DNA of 64,000 bases from Micropterix aruncella. Lineage: Eukaryota > Arthropoda > Insecta > Lepidoptera > Micropterigidae. The DNA is taken from contig OX155961.1 of assembly GCA_944548615.1 (NCBI GenBank), positions 14,922,550-14,986,549 on the forward strand. The letters run 5' to 3'. The stretch's first letter is position 1. The number at the start of each line of letters is the position of its first letter. Below are positions 11,411-23,445 of the stretch, in pieces. The notes below the pieces were generated by a model that saw only the letters and a program-made list of their open reading frames with translations, was not told the origin of the DNA and made no database searches. Made by a program: the position numbers and the translations under genes.

Positions 11411-12235
11411 GAACAGAAAATTTAATAAAAGTTTGTTTTTAAACATGTGTTTTTACTATTAACTTATTTATTTTGGTCTCATTGTAATAAATAATACTTT
11501 TCAGTCAAAAATATTTAACCACTGGAATTTTTAACAGTACCTATGCGTTAAATTAAATCAAATAAATATGTACTTGCTGGCCGTATGTTTCCAAATAAAT
11601 GAATTGAAATTAATTAAATCTCATTTTAAGGAATGGCCGCCACTGCTCGTTTGTGCTCCCCTTCTTTTAGGCACATTGCTAATACGAGTGATTACACCGC
11701 GTACATATGCCGGACCCGCAATTATTATTATTTATTTTTGTCATCAAGTTGCACACCGTTTTGTCGCCATTGTGCTGTCATGAGAGGGCGCTGCTTGTTT
11801 TCCCCCCGCAGAGGAGGGAGAGTAGACTCTGCCACGACCCCACTCTCCATTGGATGAGGAGATTGATAGCAAAATGTAATAAATCTGCTAGAAGCGATTG
11901 AAGGATGGCAAACAAGGAAGGAAACCGAATAAATGGGAACAACTGACAAAAGAAGGAACTTTCCAAGAAAATCACAGATTGACACGAACTGCATTAAAAT
12001 AAATCGGAAGATATCCACGCATCACAAAGTGGCGACTGAAATGACTAAGGAATAGAAAATCCTTGCAGTGAAAATAAATAGGACATGAATCGTAAAAATA
12101 AATGGTCTTACATTCAGTGACTTAGTGCTTAGACTTAGGTCTTACATTCAGTGAACAGTGTTAATGTCAATATTTGTTCAAAATAAATTTCAGTTTACAG
12201 ACAAAAAAAACTCTTTTTAATACCTATAGATAATG
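11411..12235. other. Unassigned intergenic DNA
   Basis: Overlapping short frames at 11,568-12,018 lie on both strands. None resembles a known protein and no repeat ends were identified. Confidence 0.4.
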
Positions 12236-12243
12236 TACTAGAC

Positions 12244-13069
12244 CAGCGGCTCCCAAAGTGTGGGTCGCGACCCACTGGTGGGTCGCGAGCCGATTCCAGG
12301 TGGGTCGCGAATACGACATATGAACGTAGGGTATAATATGGTAGATAGACGACGAGATATATTGAGGAGTCTAAGTGTAATTAGGATACCTACATACAAT
12401 ATAACTAAATAAAATAAATAAATAAAATAAAGACAGCACTTGAAAATAATAAAATATAAAACTTTCAACCTTGAAACTGGACTGTCAACTAATGCCGATG
12501 AAGGGTTGTTTGACTTGTCAGAAGATACCTACTTAAAGAGTACATTCAATCGCCAACGCTTGTCACAATTCTGGCTATCTCTAAGTGCTACACATCCGCA
12601 CATTTATGCTGAGGTAGTAAAAGTTCTACTCCCATTCACAACGTCGTATTTGTGTGAAGTAGGTTTTTCTGCTATGACAAGTATAAAGACAAAGTACAAG
12701 AGCAAGCTAGATTTGTCAAATTCTTTGCGCTTAAAAATATCTCGCATTAAAGTTGAAGAAGAAGCTGTAATTTTGAAAAATAGAAAGCAAGCTCATTCGT
12801 CACACTGAATTATTTCGCCGTACCTACCCTATGATTTTCAAAGTTGGTAGGTAGGTAGGTATGTAAACGTAGTTTTTAGTTTCTATTTTTTATGTTGTCG
12901 CACATTACAATTTCTTACAATATAAAGACTTACTTATCATACTTACATATGAATTGTTTATTTTTTACATCAAACCACTCACTAACTTTTCTGAAAAATT
13001 CTCGCTGAGTCGCAAAATATTGTGATTTTAAAGAGTAGGTCGCGGGGTCAGTAAGTTTGGGAACCCCTG
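12244..13069 (+). mobile_element. Internally deleted hAT DNA transposon with TIRs and 8-bp TSD
   Basis: The 826-bp element begins CAGCGGCTCCCAAA and ends TTTGGGAACCCCTG, giving imperfect hAT terminal inverted repeats. It is flanked by TACTAGAC (12236-12243) and TACTAAAC (13070-13077), an 8-bp duplication with one substitution. The ends carry GGGTCGCGACCCAC-type sequence, as in Charlie-like hAT elements. The interior holds only the C-terminal part of a transposase, so the copy is non-autonomous. Confidence 0.9.
12440..12808 (+). pseudogene. hAT transposase C-terminal dimerisation domain (remnant)
   Basis: The frame includes LSQFWLSLSATHPHIYAEVV, then LLPFTTSYLCEVGFSAMTSI and KTKYKSKLDLSNSLRLKIS. 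This is the hAT C-terminal dimerisation domain as seen in ZBED5/SCAND3-like proteins. The DDE catalytic core and BED finger are absent. The annotated start is not a true initiator (TTG context). The fragment lies wholly between the hAT inverted repeats. Confidence 0.85.
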
Positions 13070-13078
13070 TACTAAACA

Positions 13079-13930
13079 CTTTACTTTATTTTATTTATTT
13101 ATTTAAGTAATTCAAGAATAATTTAAAACCATTTTATCTTAGGAACTATGCATTAAATATTTTAAACATTGAATAAATAGCAGAAAATGAATACATAGCA
13201 AAGTCCAGTGACAACGCCACCTAACTAGGCCGGGACCTGTTCTAAGGTGAACGTTTGATTTTGTGCGTGCTTGTTCATAATTGTGATTATTACAAAAAAC
13301 TAAATATTTTTGTAACAAAAAAAATAAAAAATAAAAAAAAAATCAATTGTCATAATAAAATAATTATTTGATCACAAAAGAATAAACATGCAACAACTAC
13401 CTTAAAAACTATTAAATACTTAAAATTAGGAGTAGAAAATAAACATGTAACTAAGATTAAGAATATATATACACATACATATATACATACATACAACATA
13501 CAGATATATTTAAAAATAATAATATTAAATACAATAATAAAAAGCAAATTTAATATGATATAAAATATAGTATAACATAAAATTCTAAATATTAATGTGT
13601 TCGAATTAGTATATTAATACATAATGTCCAATATTTTTGTGATTTTTTGTCGTCCCTCTTTTATAAGCCATTTTGTAAGTAGCCTTTTAAAGTGGGTCTT
13701 ATTTTGCGTCGATTTTATATCACCAGGAAGAGCATTGAAAAACCTTGGGGCTATGAATGTATAGGAGCGCTGACCAAAAGCAGTTTTCCTTCTGGGTACT
13801 ATTATATTGCGGTCTTTGGAATATCTCGTTCTTATGGTACTTTGAGAAAAAATATTTATTTGGTCAAACTTAGTATAGGAGAGTGTGGCTTTTAAATATA
13901 GTTGCTTGGTATCCAACACATTATACTAAA
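13079..13930 (-). pseudogene. 5'-truncated LINE, ORF2 C-terminus plus 3' UTR
   Basis: The minus strand encodes the C-terminal tail of a CR1/jockey-group ORF2 at 13,919-13,614 (LDTKQLYLKATLSY, then TAFGQRSYTFIAPRFFNALP, then HFKRLLTKWLI). About 530 bp of 3' UTR follows, ending in a (TAAA)n tail at 13,079-13,105. The 3' UTR block GGCCGGGACCTGTTC recurs at about 41,133. Only the last ~100 codons survive. Confidence 0.8.
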
Positions 13931-15126
13931 TTTGACATAGGCAATTTAGATCAATTAATTTGTAAAATGTAAAAACAACCAATATCAACTGTGGAACTTT
14001 TAGTCCAGACGTAGATTATCCAGGTAATGAGTCGTATTATGAGTTGCAAATATGTGAATGTCAACTATATTTTTTGAAACATGTTAAATTAAAATCTACT
14101 TTTTAGTATCAATTAATAAGGATAATTATATTTTACCAATTTTATTACCTTGTTTATTATCTCATAATATTCTAGCTTCTGTGACAGAATAGAATGATCT
14201 ACCTACACCATCAAACGCTTTGGACAGATCACAGAATACAAAAAAGGTTTTTCAGATTTTTCAAGACTCGTAAATATTTTCCCCATAAGCGTTATAGAGA
14301 CTTACGAAAACTAACCTGTTTTACATTATTTCGTGCTTTGCATAGAAACTGCCTAATCTTTATAGATTTATTTTTCCATATATTTTACTGAAAGTTGGAA
14401 AAAGTAATATATGTCAGAAGTTATCTTCGTCCTCACATGAACATTTTTTGGGCGTGGTTATCACTTTGTCATTTTTATTCTGGACGAAAGATATGTAAAT
14501 CTCAATCATTTATTTATAGTATTGCAAAGACAATATAAAATACGAAATAATTATACTTACATAGATATTAATAAACTGTCCTTATTGGATGCACTTTGGA
14601 TAGTTTAAGAGAGCTATAAAATCTGTATCAGATCGGTATACTCGTATGTACCGGAATATCCAATACGGGAAAATTTGAAATACGGGAAAATCCATATCCG
14701 GAAAAATGACACTTCGCCAGTGTTCATCGTCAACAATGTGTCTGATTTAAACAAAGTTGCAAGAGTTGAAAAGGTATGCTATAATGATATTGTATACTTC
14801 CCATCGCTATTTAAGATGTACCTCTGTGAAACTATCCCACTTATCAGTGCAGTTCATTTCTTCGTATTGTATGTATCGAATTGCTTAGAAATAGTATTAT
14901 ATACCTACACCCGCTTCATTCCTTCTCAGTATAAAAATGTTTGTAACCCTTGCTTTCGCCGCTGCTCCGCTCACTCGCCATTCACACGCGCAGGATGATC
15001 ACGTCAGATACCGGTTTCCATACTGCATTTTCACTAGTCAGCTATGCTCGCCTATATCGTCTGCCTACCCTGGTCGTACTAATTCTATTGTAATTCATTT
15101 ATCACTTACAATGCTACTTACTAAAT
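13931..15126. other. Unassigned AT-rich intergenic DNA
   Basis: Several short frames (for example 14,675-14,998) show no family resemblance. No repeat boundary was recognised. Confidence 0.4.
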
Positions 15127-15514
15127 GAAATTAATCTCCGTGTTCCTTCCAAACTCAATAGATTTAACCCTGCTATTCATGTTCCTCATGCTGGTACCAA
15201 CTATAGGCAAAATGTATTTCTGTGGCGAACAAGTGACAATTTCAATGATTTGATTAAACGCTTTGACTTTGATCTATTCTGTACGAGTATTAACTCAGAT
15301 AAGCAGCAGCTGAACAGTGAATTCTTTAGCATTAATTGTTGAATAGTTTTTGATGTATTTTTAATCGATGGCTTTAATTGAAAGGTCACATAATATGTTT
15401 CTACAACGTTACTTAAACGTGAAAACCTTTAATTGGCTCTCTGTTATCCTACTACTCTTTTTGTTAAAATATAATTAGCTGTTGGTTTTCCAAAAAATAA
15501 ATAAATAAATAAAT
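15127..15514 (+). pseudogene. 5'-truncated LINE tail (family K)
   Basis: An in-frame peptide runs from EINLRVPSKLNRFNPAIHVP through NYRQNVFLWRTSDNFNDLIK to a stop at 15,340-15,342. It matches the form of LINE ORF2 C-termini that end near LFCTSIN. A 3' UTR and a (AATA)n tail at 15,497-15,514 follow. A reverse-oriented relative with the same UTR (AGCTGTTGGTTTTCC) is at 55,021-55,310. Confidence 0.75.
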
Positions 15515-16354
15515 CACAGCTATTAAATTAAAAATAGGTTCGTATTGCACGCATGTACATTAATATATGGGGACGTAGCAGGAACTAGTCTGTTTTGCCC
15601 CAAGTCCGCAAGACTAAGCGAAACTAAAACTATGCTGCGGGGGCTTTGCGAATTACTTAACAGACTCGACATACACACAACGACAGGATTATAATACTAT
15701 TGTACTAAATCCGCTCATTTCATGATTAAAATAATTTAATACGGTTGATCAAACCCTTTCCATGATCTCCCTTACTTCTATTCAGCTCTTTTGTCACTTA
15801 GTAGGTATCTTCTGTGTTAACGTGAGTTAGCTAACGTAAGTGCGATTCTCTGATGACAAGCTTTTTTCGTCGAGTTTTGCTCCAGAGGGAACCTGTACAG
15901 TGATGAAATTCGAAACTGATTATATTGAACAGCCAGCAATTTGGTTTTCCAATGGAGCTTAAGAACGGAAAATACCAGCTGTGCGTCATAATGAATAAAT
16001 CCTTATTAGGGCTCTTGGAGTGCCGACTCCATGATATATATCGCAAAGGCTTTGATAAACGAAGACAATCTATCGTCCCTTTCCGCCACGATCCCTGCAG
16101 AATCCACCTTCAGACCGCTAGTGACAGTTACGTCTTGCCAACTAGATTTGGACGGATTTCTCGGCCCATAAGTTTGTTTGCAGCTCGAACTCGTATACGC
16201 ACGAACTCAAACTCGACTTTCGCCTGGTGTGCGCGTGGTATTCATGGACCCATGGCGCCCTATGTGCGACATCTCACTCGGGATCGGATGGCCAATGGGA
16301 CCGTTTCTAAGCCCCGGCGCGCACTTGCGGCCTGGGCGCGGCGACCAGCGTGAT
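15515..16354. other. Unassigned intergenic DNA
   Basis: Mixed composition. The GC-rich segment at 16,180-16,350 adjoins the family A copy and may be part of an older repeat. No gene was recognised. Confidence 0.35.
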
Positions 16355-16987
16355 TCTCTTGAATGTATGGGTTGGTCACACTCACGGGTCAACACCTATC
16401 CGACGGCCTCCACGCATGAAGTGCGAGCCTAGGTAGGACTCTGGCCTTATGGTTAGTTTCCCCTGGGAATCAACCTTCTGGCGCTCCTGGACGGTCTGCT
16501 AACCGTGCGGCGTAAGCCAATCGACTGTGCACTCTGACAGTCGGGGGAGTCTGGAAGCAGTACTGTTTCCTATAGAGCGGGGGTGGTTGCGGACCTTACG
16601 GCGACTGCTCTTGAAATGACCATCGGCTACCCGATCCTGGGTGAACAGCCGGGCATAGGACGCTGTGGTCCGCGATAGATTCGGTATACACCGTTTCACC
16701 GCTTCGTAAGGGAGAGGACCGCGCAAGCGACCTCGAACTCTAAACCAATCGAGAGACCGGAGTAATCTGGTAACAATTGGAAGTAAGGGCGTGAGTGTAG
16801 GCCCGCCGGGTAACGCTCCTGGCTATCTCGCGGTTAAGGCGCTGGCCTCTTACGCGCTTGTGGCGTAACTAGACGGGGGACTGTTCTGTCCTCAAGTCTT
16901 CTGCGCTCACTCCAGGGAGATAGAACGACTAATCGTTAAAACTTCCTGAGGTGACGGGCCCGCCCGCTGTAGTCGACAACCCTAGTT
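16355..16987 (+). mobile_element. Family A retroposon copy A4
   Basis: Nearly full-length copy in sense orientation. It runs from the GGTTGGTCACACTCACGGGT block through ACTGCTCTTGAAATGACCAT and the GACCGCGCAAGCGACCTCGA segment to GTAGTCGACAACCCTAGTTG at its 3' end. It abuts a GC-rich palindrome. No clear target duplication was seen, probably because of later rearrangement. Confidence 0.7.
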
Positions 16988-17060
16988 GTATGGAAACGCC
17001 GTCGAGTGCGCGCACTCGGGCCGCGCGGCCAAGTGCGCGCGGTCGACGACGTTTTCATAC
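16988..17060. repeat. GC-rich near-perfect 73-bp palindrome
   Basis: GTATGGAAACGCCGTCGA on the left is answered by TCGACGACGTTTTCATAC on the right. Between them is a CG-dense interior centred on GGCCGCGCGGCC. The whole block can fold into a single hairpin. It sits exactly at the 3' end of a family A copy. Beside it the 18-bp unit TTTCATACATTGCGTACA is partly repeated. Confidence 0.8.
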
Positions 17061-17779
17061 ATTGCGTACATTTCATACATTGCGTACATCTCGTTGACCG
17101 CTGCGGCCAGGCCGCAGTGCGCGCCAGGACTTAAGATCCAGTGACAATAGGTCAACATCTACCTCGATAGACCACTCCAGAAATTGGCCGGTTACACAGA
17201 CTCTGAGGAACCGACCTGGGCCGCCTGAGGTATCCCTCTTCGAGGAGGCTTCGGATAGGAGCTCCGCCATGACAGAAGGGCCGACCAAAAAGGCAAACTG
17301 GTCAGCCTCTAATGGTTCCCAATTATTCCGCGTAGCTAGGGTGGTGATGGCCTTCTTTGTATTACGTTGGTCAGCCCAACTCACAGTTCAACCCTCATCC
17401 GGTATCCTCCTTGAAGAGGGACTTAACCTGTAAAGGTCGCTGTTAACTCTGCCTGCGGTTGTAACCTGCAGTCGGACGGAGCTGGGCGGTTTGCATCCAC
17501 ATTGTGTCAGCCGCGCTTACGTAATCTGGCGAATAACCGGGGTAGGCTGGAGACGTATGTTTTTTAAAGAGCGGGGGTAGCTGTTGACATAGCGTCACTT
17601 ATCCTTAGAAACGTTCCGATGGCCTTCCGATCTCAAGTGACCTTGACGGGTGATAGACGCCATGGATCCACAATAAATTCAATATGAATTACCACTAACG
17701 TCATCTAGAGGCCGCCCAAGCGACCTCGAATCCGTGACCAGACTGGATGATGGAGAAATCCGTCCAAATCTGGTATTAA

Positions 17780-18231
17780 GGGCTCTCTAGACGATCAAGC
17801 ATGCTTGGCAAGCTTCGCGTCGGGGGCTGGTAAACCGCAGAAAATATGTAATTATTTTTTTTGTATATTATCCAAAAATGCCTAATGTTGTAGTTTTATG
17901 CCATGCAGTCACGTTAATTAGACATAACTGAATGAATGACGTGACTCCCATAAATGGTTGACTGAAAGATATCGCTATAGCGATAAGTCCGCCATTTGTG
18001 CATAAATTGTCTTTTTTATAAAACCAGCGTAATATTCATTAAGTTATGTTTTTATAGCACAATAAAGTTATTCTATTCTATTCTATTCTACTCCCTTGTA
18101 TAAAACTACAACATTAGGCATTTTTAGTAAATATAAAAAAATACATATTTGCATATTGCCTGCGGTTTACGATCCCCTCCCAGCCCGCGACGCAAAGCTT
18201 AACAAGCATGCTTGATCGTCTAGAGAGCTCC
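17780..18231. mobile_element. TTAA-flanked MITE with long inverted repeats
   Basis: 452 bp between TTAA at 17,776-17,779 and TTAA at 18,232-18,235. The left end starts GGGCTCTCTAGACGATCAAG. The right end is its near complement, ending CGTCTAGAGAGCTCC. Inverted homology continues for about 110 bp on each side (AAACCGCAG, ATGCCTAATGTTGTAGTTTT). The TTAA site is typical of piggyBac-superfamily MITEs. An 8-bp TTAAGGGC duplication with slightly different ends cannot be excluded. The centre is filled by a LINE 3' end. Confidence 0.8.
17893..18092 (+). mobile_element. LINE 3' end inserted in the centre of the MITE
   Basis: Non-palindromic DNA between the MITE arms carries GATATCGCTATAGCGATAAG, AATAAAG and an (ATTCT)n tail (ATTCTATTCTATTCTATTCT). 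This is the form of 3' ends of lepidopteran non-LTR elements. It is severely 5'-truncated and noncoding. Confidence 0.65.
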
Positions 18232-18440
18232 TTAAGGGCGTGAACGCGTGACGCTGGGTTCTCTTCCCAGTACCTCGCGGTAACGTATTGGACTTTTACG
18301 GGCTTTTTGTAGTAGTTATAATGTGGGCTGTATCGTCCCTAAGTCTCTGCGTTCACTACATTGGTGAAAGAATGTTCTGATATCGTTATAACATACTTGG
18401 GTGGCGGGTTCGCCAGTAGTAGTTGACAGCTCTCAATGGT

Positions 18441-19085
18441 CACAACTCCCAGGCTGCATAGCCCCTAGTTCGACCCCAAACCATTTAGGTACATGTATGT
18501 ACCCACATACCGAATAGAAACAAATAAATATATACATAAACATATTTGACAGTTTTCCAATTCAGTATTTGTTCGCAAACCGCAAAACAGTCACAACAGC
18601 GCAGGGGTTAATCAGTCCTTGTTATTTTGGCGGCAAAAACAAAAGCGGACGCAAACGATTGCGACCGCGCGTTGTAATCAATTAGCATAACGAAGCGTTT
18701 CGGTTATAATTTGTCGGCGCCGCTGAAAATTTAGCGTTGAAATAAAATGGTGAATTTGCTGGCGGATGATGCGAAAACGTTAAAAGATAGAAGTAAACTG
18801 GTTTGGGAAAATGGTTTCTTTAGGCAATCGCCGATTGTCTCGACCAGTTTGAATGTCATCTATCGACATGAAATTTGGCGTAGCCATAAAACATTCCTGC
18901 TGACACTTATTCTGATAGTCGAAAGTGAAAAAAATCACTATACTTTTCTTGTCGAAGGAATCTAATGGAGGCGTAGCATACAGATCTAAATGCATAATCA
19001 GGCAATATAACAAAAATGATATAATATTTGTTTATTCATTTAGAAATCGTATTCATTAGATGCTTTTTATCCAAATAATCATTAA
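18441..19085. other. Unassigned DNA with a possible short exon-like frame
   Basis: Frame 18,747-18,965 (+) starts MVNLLADDAKTLKDRSKLVW after a CG-rich upstream segment. It could be a host first exon or chance. No splice signal is convincing and I assign no function. Confidence 0.25.
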
Positions 19086-19768
19086 TCTATACTAATATTA
19101 AAAATAGGTAAAGTGTGTTAGGGAAGTAATTTATGGATCTACTCGGCCGATTTAAAAAATTATATTACCAATAGAAAGGCACGTTATTTATGAGTATCAT
19201 AGGGCTATATATTAATCCGAAAAATGAAAAGACTTTTTCGTGGTAGTTGGATTTGCAAAGTAAGTCGAGAAAAAACGGTCGAATGAAAACGTTTCTTACG
19301 AACGCTGCTTTAACGATGGGAGATATATGATTGTGTTCTAGAGAAAAGTTGTAGAGCTTGGTAATGCCCACAAAAAAGTCAGCGACGGCATATGTCTAAA
19401 TTTTATATTTAAGTCACAAAAAGTAGTTTTTTATATTAAAAAAATAATTTTAATCGTTAGGTCATGTTTATTGGTCATATTATCAACAATTATGAATTCA
19501 TATCAAAATAAGTACATTTATCATCTCAAATGTTTAAAACAAAAGACTTTTACATAAATGGTTAAAGAGATAAGACACTCACAAATAAGACACAAAAAGA
19601 CACTCACTAATAACGGTAATATGGTTGTTGGCATGCAGTAAAAATATAACCCTTCTTTTGACAGTCAGGAAATAAATCATAGCACGCAGTACTAACCGAA
19701 CCACACTCATAATTTCATCACATCACAAAAAAAATTACCGCTCCTCGAAGTGAGCACGGGTCAGCTAG
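19086..19768 (+). mobile_element. Lep1-type Helitron-like element, copy 1
   Basis: 683 bp starting TCTATACTAATATTA and ending CACGGGTCAGCTAG. It is inserted between A and T as expected for Helitrons (5' TC, 3' CTAG, AT target, no target duplication). A short hairpin GCTC...GAGC lies just upstream of the end. It is non-autonomous, with no Rep/helicase frame. It aligns along its length with 36,246-36,966. Confidence 0.8.
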
Positions 19769-20614
19769 TTTAATAATAATTTTTTGCTCGGTTGTTTATG
19801 CTGAAATTTAACTTGATTGTACATGAGTTATTATTAATCCATATCTCTTTGTTCAGAACTTTGGATTTGATTTTCCAAAGAATGTTTCGATTTTAGAAAT
19901 GTCATATATCTTGATGATGGCTTAAGACGAAATATTATTAAAAAACGTATTTCATTAATCATTATCTTTTAAGAGCCACTAACACCTTTTTTCCGGCATT
20001 GATCCTCATCTTTCCCATGACAATAACAAGATGTGCGGCTGCACTGGGGAAACATTACCAGCCTTAGAAATAAACGTATTTTAATTTTAAATAACGCGTT
20101 TAACGACTATTTAAATAATAATGTGAGAAATGAACCAAGCGTTGACCACCCGTTGAAAAGGGCTTGTCAATGTATGGCTCTTACAATGCCGTTAACCACC
20201 AGACTACGAGCCTAGTTTAAGGATATTTTAGATTAGCGAAATGGCTGACGCTAAATAAACAGCTGATATTATGATTGGATGCTTTCAGATTGGACATCTG
20301 TCAATTTATCAGATAATTGTTGCCGGTCGTTTTTTGAAATTTTCGTATAAATCGTGAAAATCAAATGATATGAAAGCTTTTCGCGATGCGCTTGAAGAAA
20401 ATACCTATATGGAGAACTTGTCATAAAAAGGCTGTTTGCCAGCAAGGCCTTGGCTAATTGGCGTGTACGTCATCGGAAGATTTGTCGAATGCGATTTAAT
20501 CCATTTGTTCTTAATGACTGATTTTAAACCGAAATTCACGAATGAACGAACGGAAACGAGATTCGAGGAACTAAACGCGCCGAACCCAAGTCAGCAAACG
20601 TGACAGTTCCGTTT
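19769..20614. other. Unassigned intergenic DNA
   Basis: AT-rich in the first half, more balanced after 20,240. A 60-codon frame at 20,033-20,215 has no recognisable family. Confidence 0.4.
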
Positions 20615-20624
20615 GCGTTTGTAG

Positions 20625-21256
20625 AAACTATAGATGTCAACTACAACGGGCGAATCCGTCACCTCAGGAAGTTTTAAGGATTGGTCGTTCTATCTCCCGT
20701 GAATTGAGCGCAAAAGACTTAGGACAAAACAGTCCACGGTCAAGCTCCGCCATATGCCTGTATAAGGCCAACGCCTTATCCGGGAGATAACCAGGTATGT
20801 TACCCAGCGGGCTTACACTCACGCCCTTACTTCCAATTGCGACCAGATTACTCCGTTCTCTCGACTGGTTCTTGCGCTGTCCTCTCCCTTACGAAGCGGT
20901 GAAACGGTGTACACCGAATCTATAGCGGACCACGGCATCTTTGCCTGGCTTTTCACCCGGAATCGGGTAGCCGATGGTCGTTTTAAGGGCAGTCGCCGTA
21001 AGGTCAGCAACCCCAGCTCTATAGGAAGCTGAATTGCTTTCAGACTCCCCCGACTGTTAGTCGATTGCACAATCGATTGCCTTACGCCGCACGGTGCGCA
21101 GACCGTCCAGGAGCGCCAGAAGATTGATTCGTAGGGGAAACTAGCCCTATAAGGCCAGAGTCCACCCGGGCTCGCGCTTCATGCGTGGAGGCCGCCGGAT
21201 GGGTGTTGACCAGTGAACAAACGGGTCTTCGTGGCCAACTCAGCAAGGGCCCATTA
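20625..21256 (-). mobile_element. Family A retroposon copy A6, full length with exact TSD
   Basis: 632 bp with sense on the minus strand, flanked by the exact 10-bp repeat GCGTTTGTAG (20,615-20,624 and 21,257-21,266). It contains the usual GATTGGTCGTTCTATCTCCC, CTTACGAAGCGGTGAAACGG and CAAGGGCCCATTA blocks. Small internal deletions relative to A3 explain the shorter length. The clean insertion defines the family ends. Confidence 0.8.
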
Positions 21257-21266
21257 GCGTTTGTAG

Positions 21267-22114
21267 CAATGTAATCAGCAAATAGCGTCGACTTTGCCAT
21301 TCTCGAAAACTAATCATTTTGCAAATTTCCTCTATAAACACAACCAACGCCGTATCCAATGGCGTCTCCAAATAAACGCTCGATGTCGCTCAATGTTTAA
21401 CTGTGGCATATGATAATATGAGTACTATCTGGTGGTGTATTTACTCCTCCTTTCCCATCCTCCCTTGTTTTGCAGGCAAGCCAGCGCGTCTCCAGTCTAC
21501 GGCTCCCTCGGGGCTTTGCGCTCAGTTTATTTTAATATCCAAATTCTTGTTGCGCGTCGAAATTACTAACGAATTTGCATAAATTTGCGGAATTTTCCGT
21601 GGGGCGCTTCGCGTCGCTCGACGCGTGACGCTGTGTTTCACCCTCGACTAAACGCTGTTTGCCGTCTGCCGCACAATTGGGATTTGAATAGAATATTAAG
21701 ATAACGTGAACAGTTAGTGCCCGAACGTATACTTTTAAATTGGAAATATCCCAGTTTGATTCTTTTTTTATTGTGAATCGATACATCAGCCGATGATAAC
21801 CCCGCAGATATCTCTAAACTCAACTCAACTTTTCCAGGAGCACAATATATGAAATGGTACCAAACTCTATAAAAAAATAGTACTTTGCCACTTTCACAGC
21901 AAACACAATTATTGACGTAGGACACAACAAAGCCTAGGAACAAGATAAGCTGCTGGCCAAAGCTTTACAATAATAAATACAACTACATTGCACCGAGGTT
22001 CTATAACCGACTGGAATAATAAAAATAACAATATCTAAATATGTTTTCAATAAACAAATCTTATAGTGTCTTTGTAACTTACTTCAAAATAAATTAATAG
22101 TTAAAAAAAAAACA
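21267..22114. other. Unassigned DNA, possibly single-copy
   Basis: A pyrimidine-rich tract ending in TTGTTTTGCAG (about 21,465-21,475) precedes a GC-richer segment and could be a 3' splice site. The adjoining frames do not match a family. No repeat was recognised. Confidence 0.3.
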
Positions 22115-22560
22115 CTAAAAACACGCTTTTATAAATGCACGTAAAAACCAAAAAAGGTTTGTTTAACCTTGAAACCTGATCGTGTTCAAAGTCCATTACG
22201 TGACCTATCTTACAAGTGCAAACAAAACTATGATACGATATTCCATCATGGAATGCCAGTTCCTGTCTTTCGGCTTCATCATCAGACCTTGAAACTTAAT
22301 CGTGGTCAAAGTTCATTACAAGACATTTCTAACAAGTCCAAACACAGCTATGATGCGATGTTCCATCATGAAGTTCCAGTTCATATCTTCCGACTCCATC
22401 ATGAGATCAGTTCGACAGTACCATATTATTGTATTATCATCAGAACTACATACAGCTGCCAATTTTCATGACACTACGATCCTTGGAAGATGGTTAAATT
22501 AGTTACCTTAAATTCCATTACATAGTTACATACAGGTCGACCTAATAAAAGCGTGTTAAA
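22115..22560 (+). mobile_element. Family J TIR element with internal tandem duplication
   Basis: The ends carry short inverted repeats (ACACGCTTTTAT near 22,121 and ATAAAAGCGTGT near 22,545). Inside, a 120-bp unit starting ACCTTGAAACCTGATCGTG occurs at 22,166 and again, diverged, at 22,286. Each unit ends in a CTTCATCATCAG-like block. The noncoding, MITE-like layout suggests a non-autonomous DNA element. The superfamily is unknown. Confidence 0.55.
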
Positions 22561-22862
22561 AAGAAGAAGGACGACGCCACGCATTCGATTATGAAGCAGT
22601 CTGACCATATGTTTCGGGTTCTTTATTGCATCCGCTGTCTACAGATGAATTTTCAGATTTTCCAAAATTTTGGGGGTACTAATTAAAATTACACCTTTCC
22701 TAGTACGCCAGCGCCAGGTGTCCCGGAATCTGGCCTGCTGGCTGTGTCCCGGCATTATATGTCCGAAAAACTGTCTGATCTGAAAGTATCAGCTTTCTAA
22801 AACTCTTGAACTTGTTTGTCACTGGCTCCCCAACTAGTCCGACAGTCAGACAGTCAACTAGT
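22561..22862. other. Target-site neighbourhood of the intact LINE
   Basis: Unassigned DNA. Just before the insertion lies a small repeat of AGTCAGACAGTCAACTAGTC, part of which is duplicated as the LINE target site. Confidence 0.4.
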
Positions 22863-23445
22863 CAGACAACTTATATAGTCAGATATGGGGGGTCGGGGGT
22901 AGTGGGTACGTTCAGGTACGCGACGCTGAACTACTGGCCTGCACCTCAAGCCCAACATATACGTCCACGTCTTCCTCTGGTCTGCCGCAGCGGACCAGGG
23001 AGGAACCCACCCAGGCTTGCTGGATGGGTCGTACCCCCCGGACAATGCTAGTGGTTGAAAACGGGCGTCGCAACATTTACAAACTTACCCCGAACCACTA
23101 GCAGCTAAATATGAGGGCGACCACCTGGACGGGGACACTCCCACCCGACCGGTGTTTCCTCCACCCAAAACATAACTCTCCTACCAACCTCCTATGATCC
23201 AAAAAGTCAGCTCCCCTCCCTTCTAACAATCCTGCCCCCACGTCCACTCCTACCCTCCCTCGTAACCCCTCCCCTAATCCAAGGTGAATCTTTTCGTGCC
23301 GATGGATGCATGGCTGTGAGAGAGCACAGTCTCAAACGAAAGACCTCGGGAACCGGGCGAAACCCGTTGTATCATAGCCTTATTCACGCAAGCGGGGCCC
23401 TGCGTGAACGGACAAATATTTCCCTAGCTACTCGTGGGAACAAAA

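Larger units (their letters stand above)
17330..18440 (+). mobile_element. Family A retroposon copy A5 (subfamily C), interrupted by a TTAA element
   Basis: The left part (17,330-17,779) has CCCAACTCACAGTTCAACCC and GCGGTTTGCATCCAC. The right part (18,232-18,440) has CCCAGTACCTCGCGGTAACG and a degenerate AGTAGTTGACAGC end. The two parts are continuous in sequence with other copies once 17,780-18,231 is removed. The upstream segment 17,085-17,330 may belong to a longer 5' form. Confidence 0.65.
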
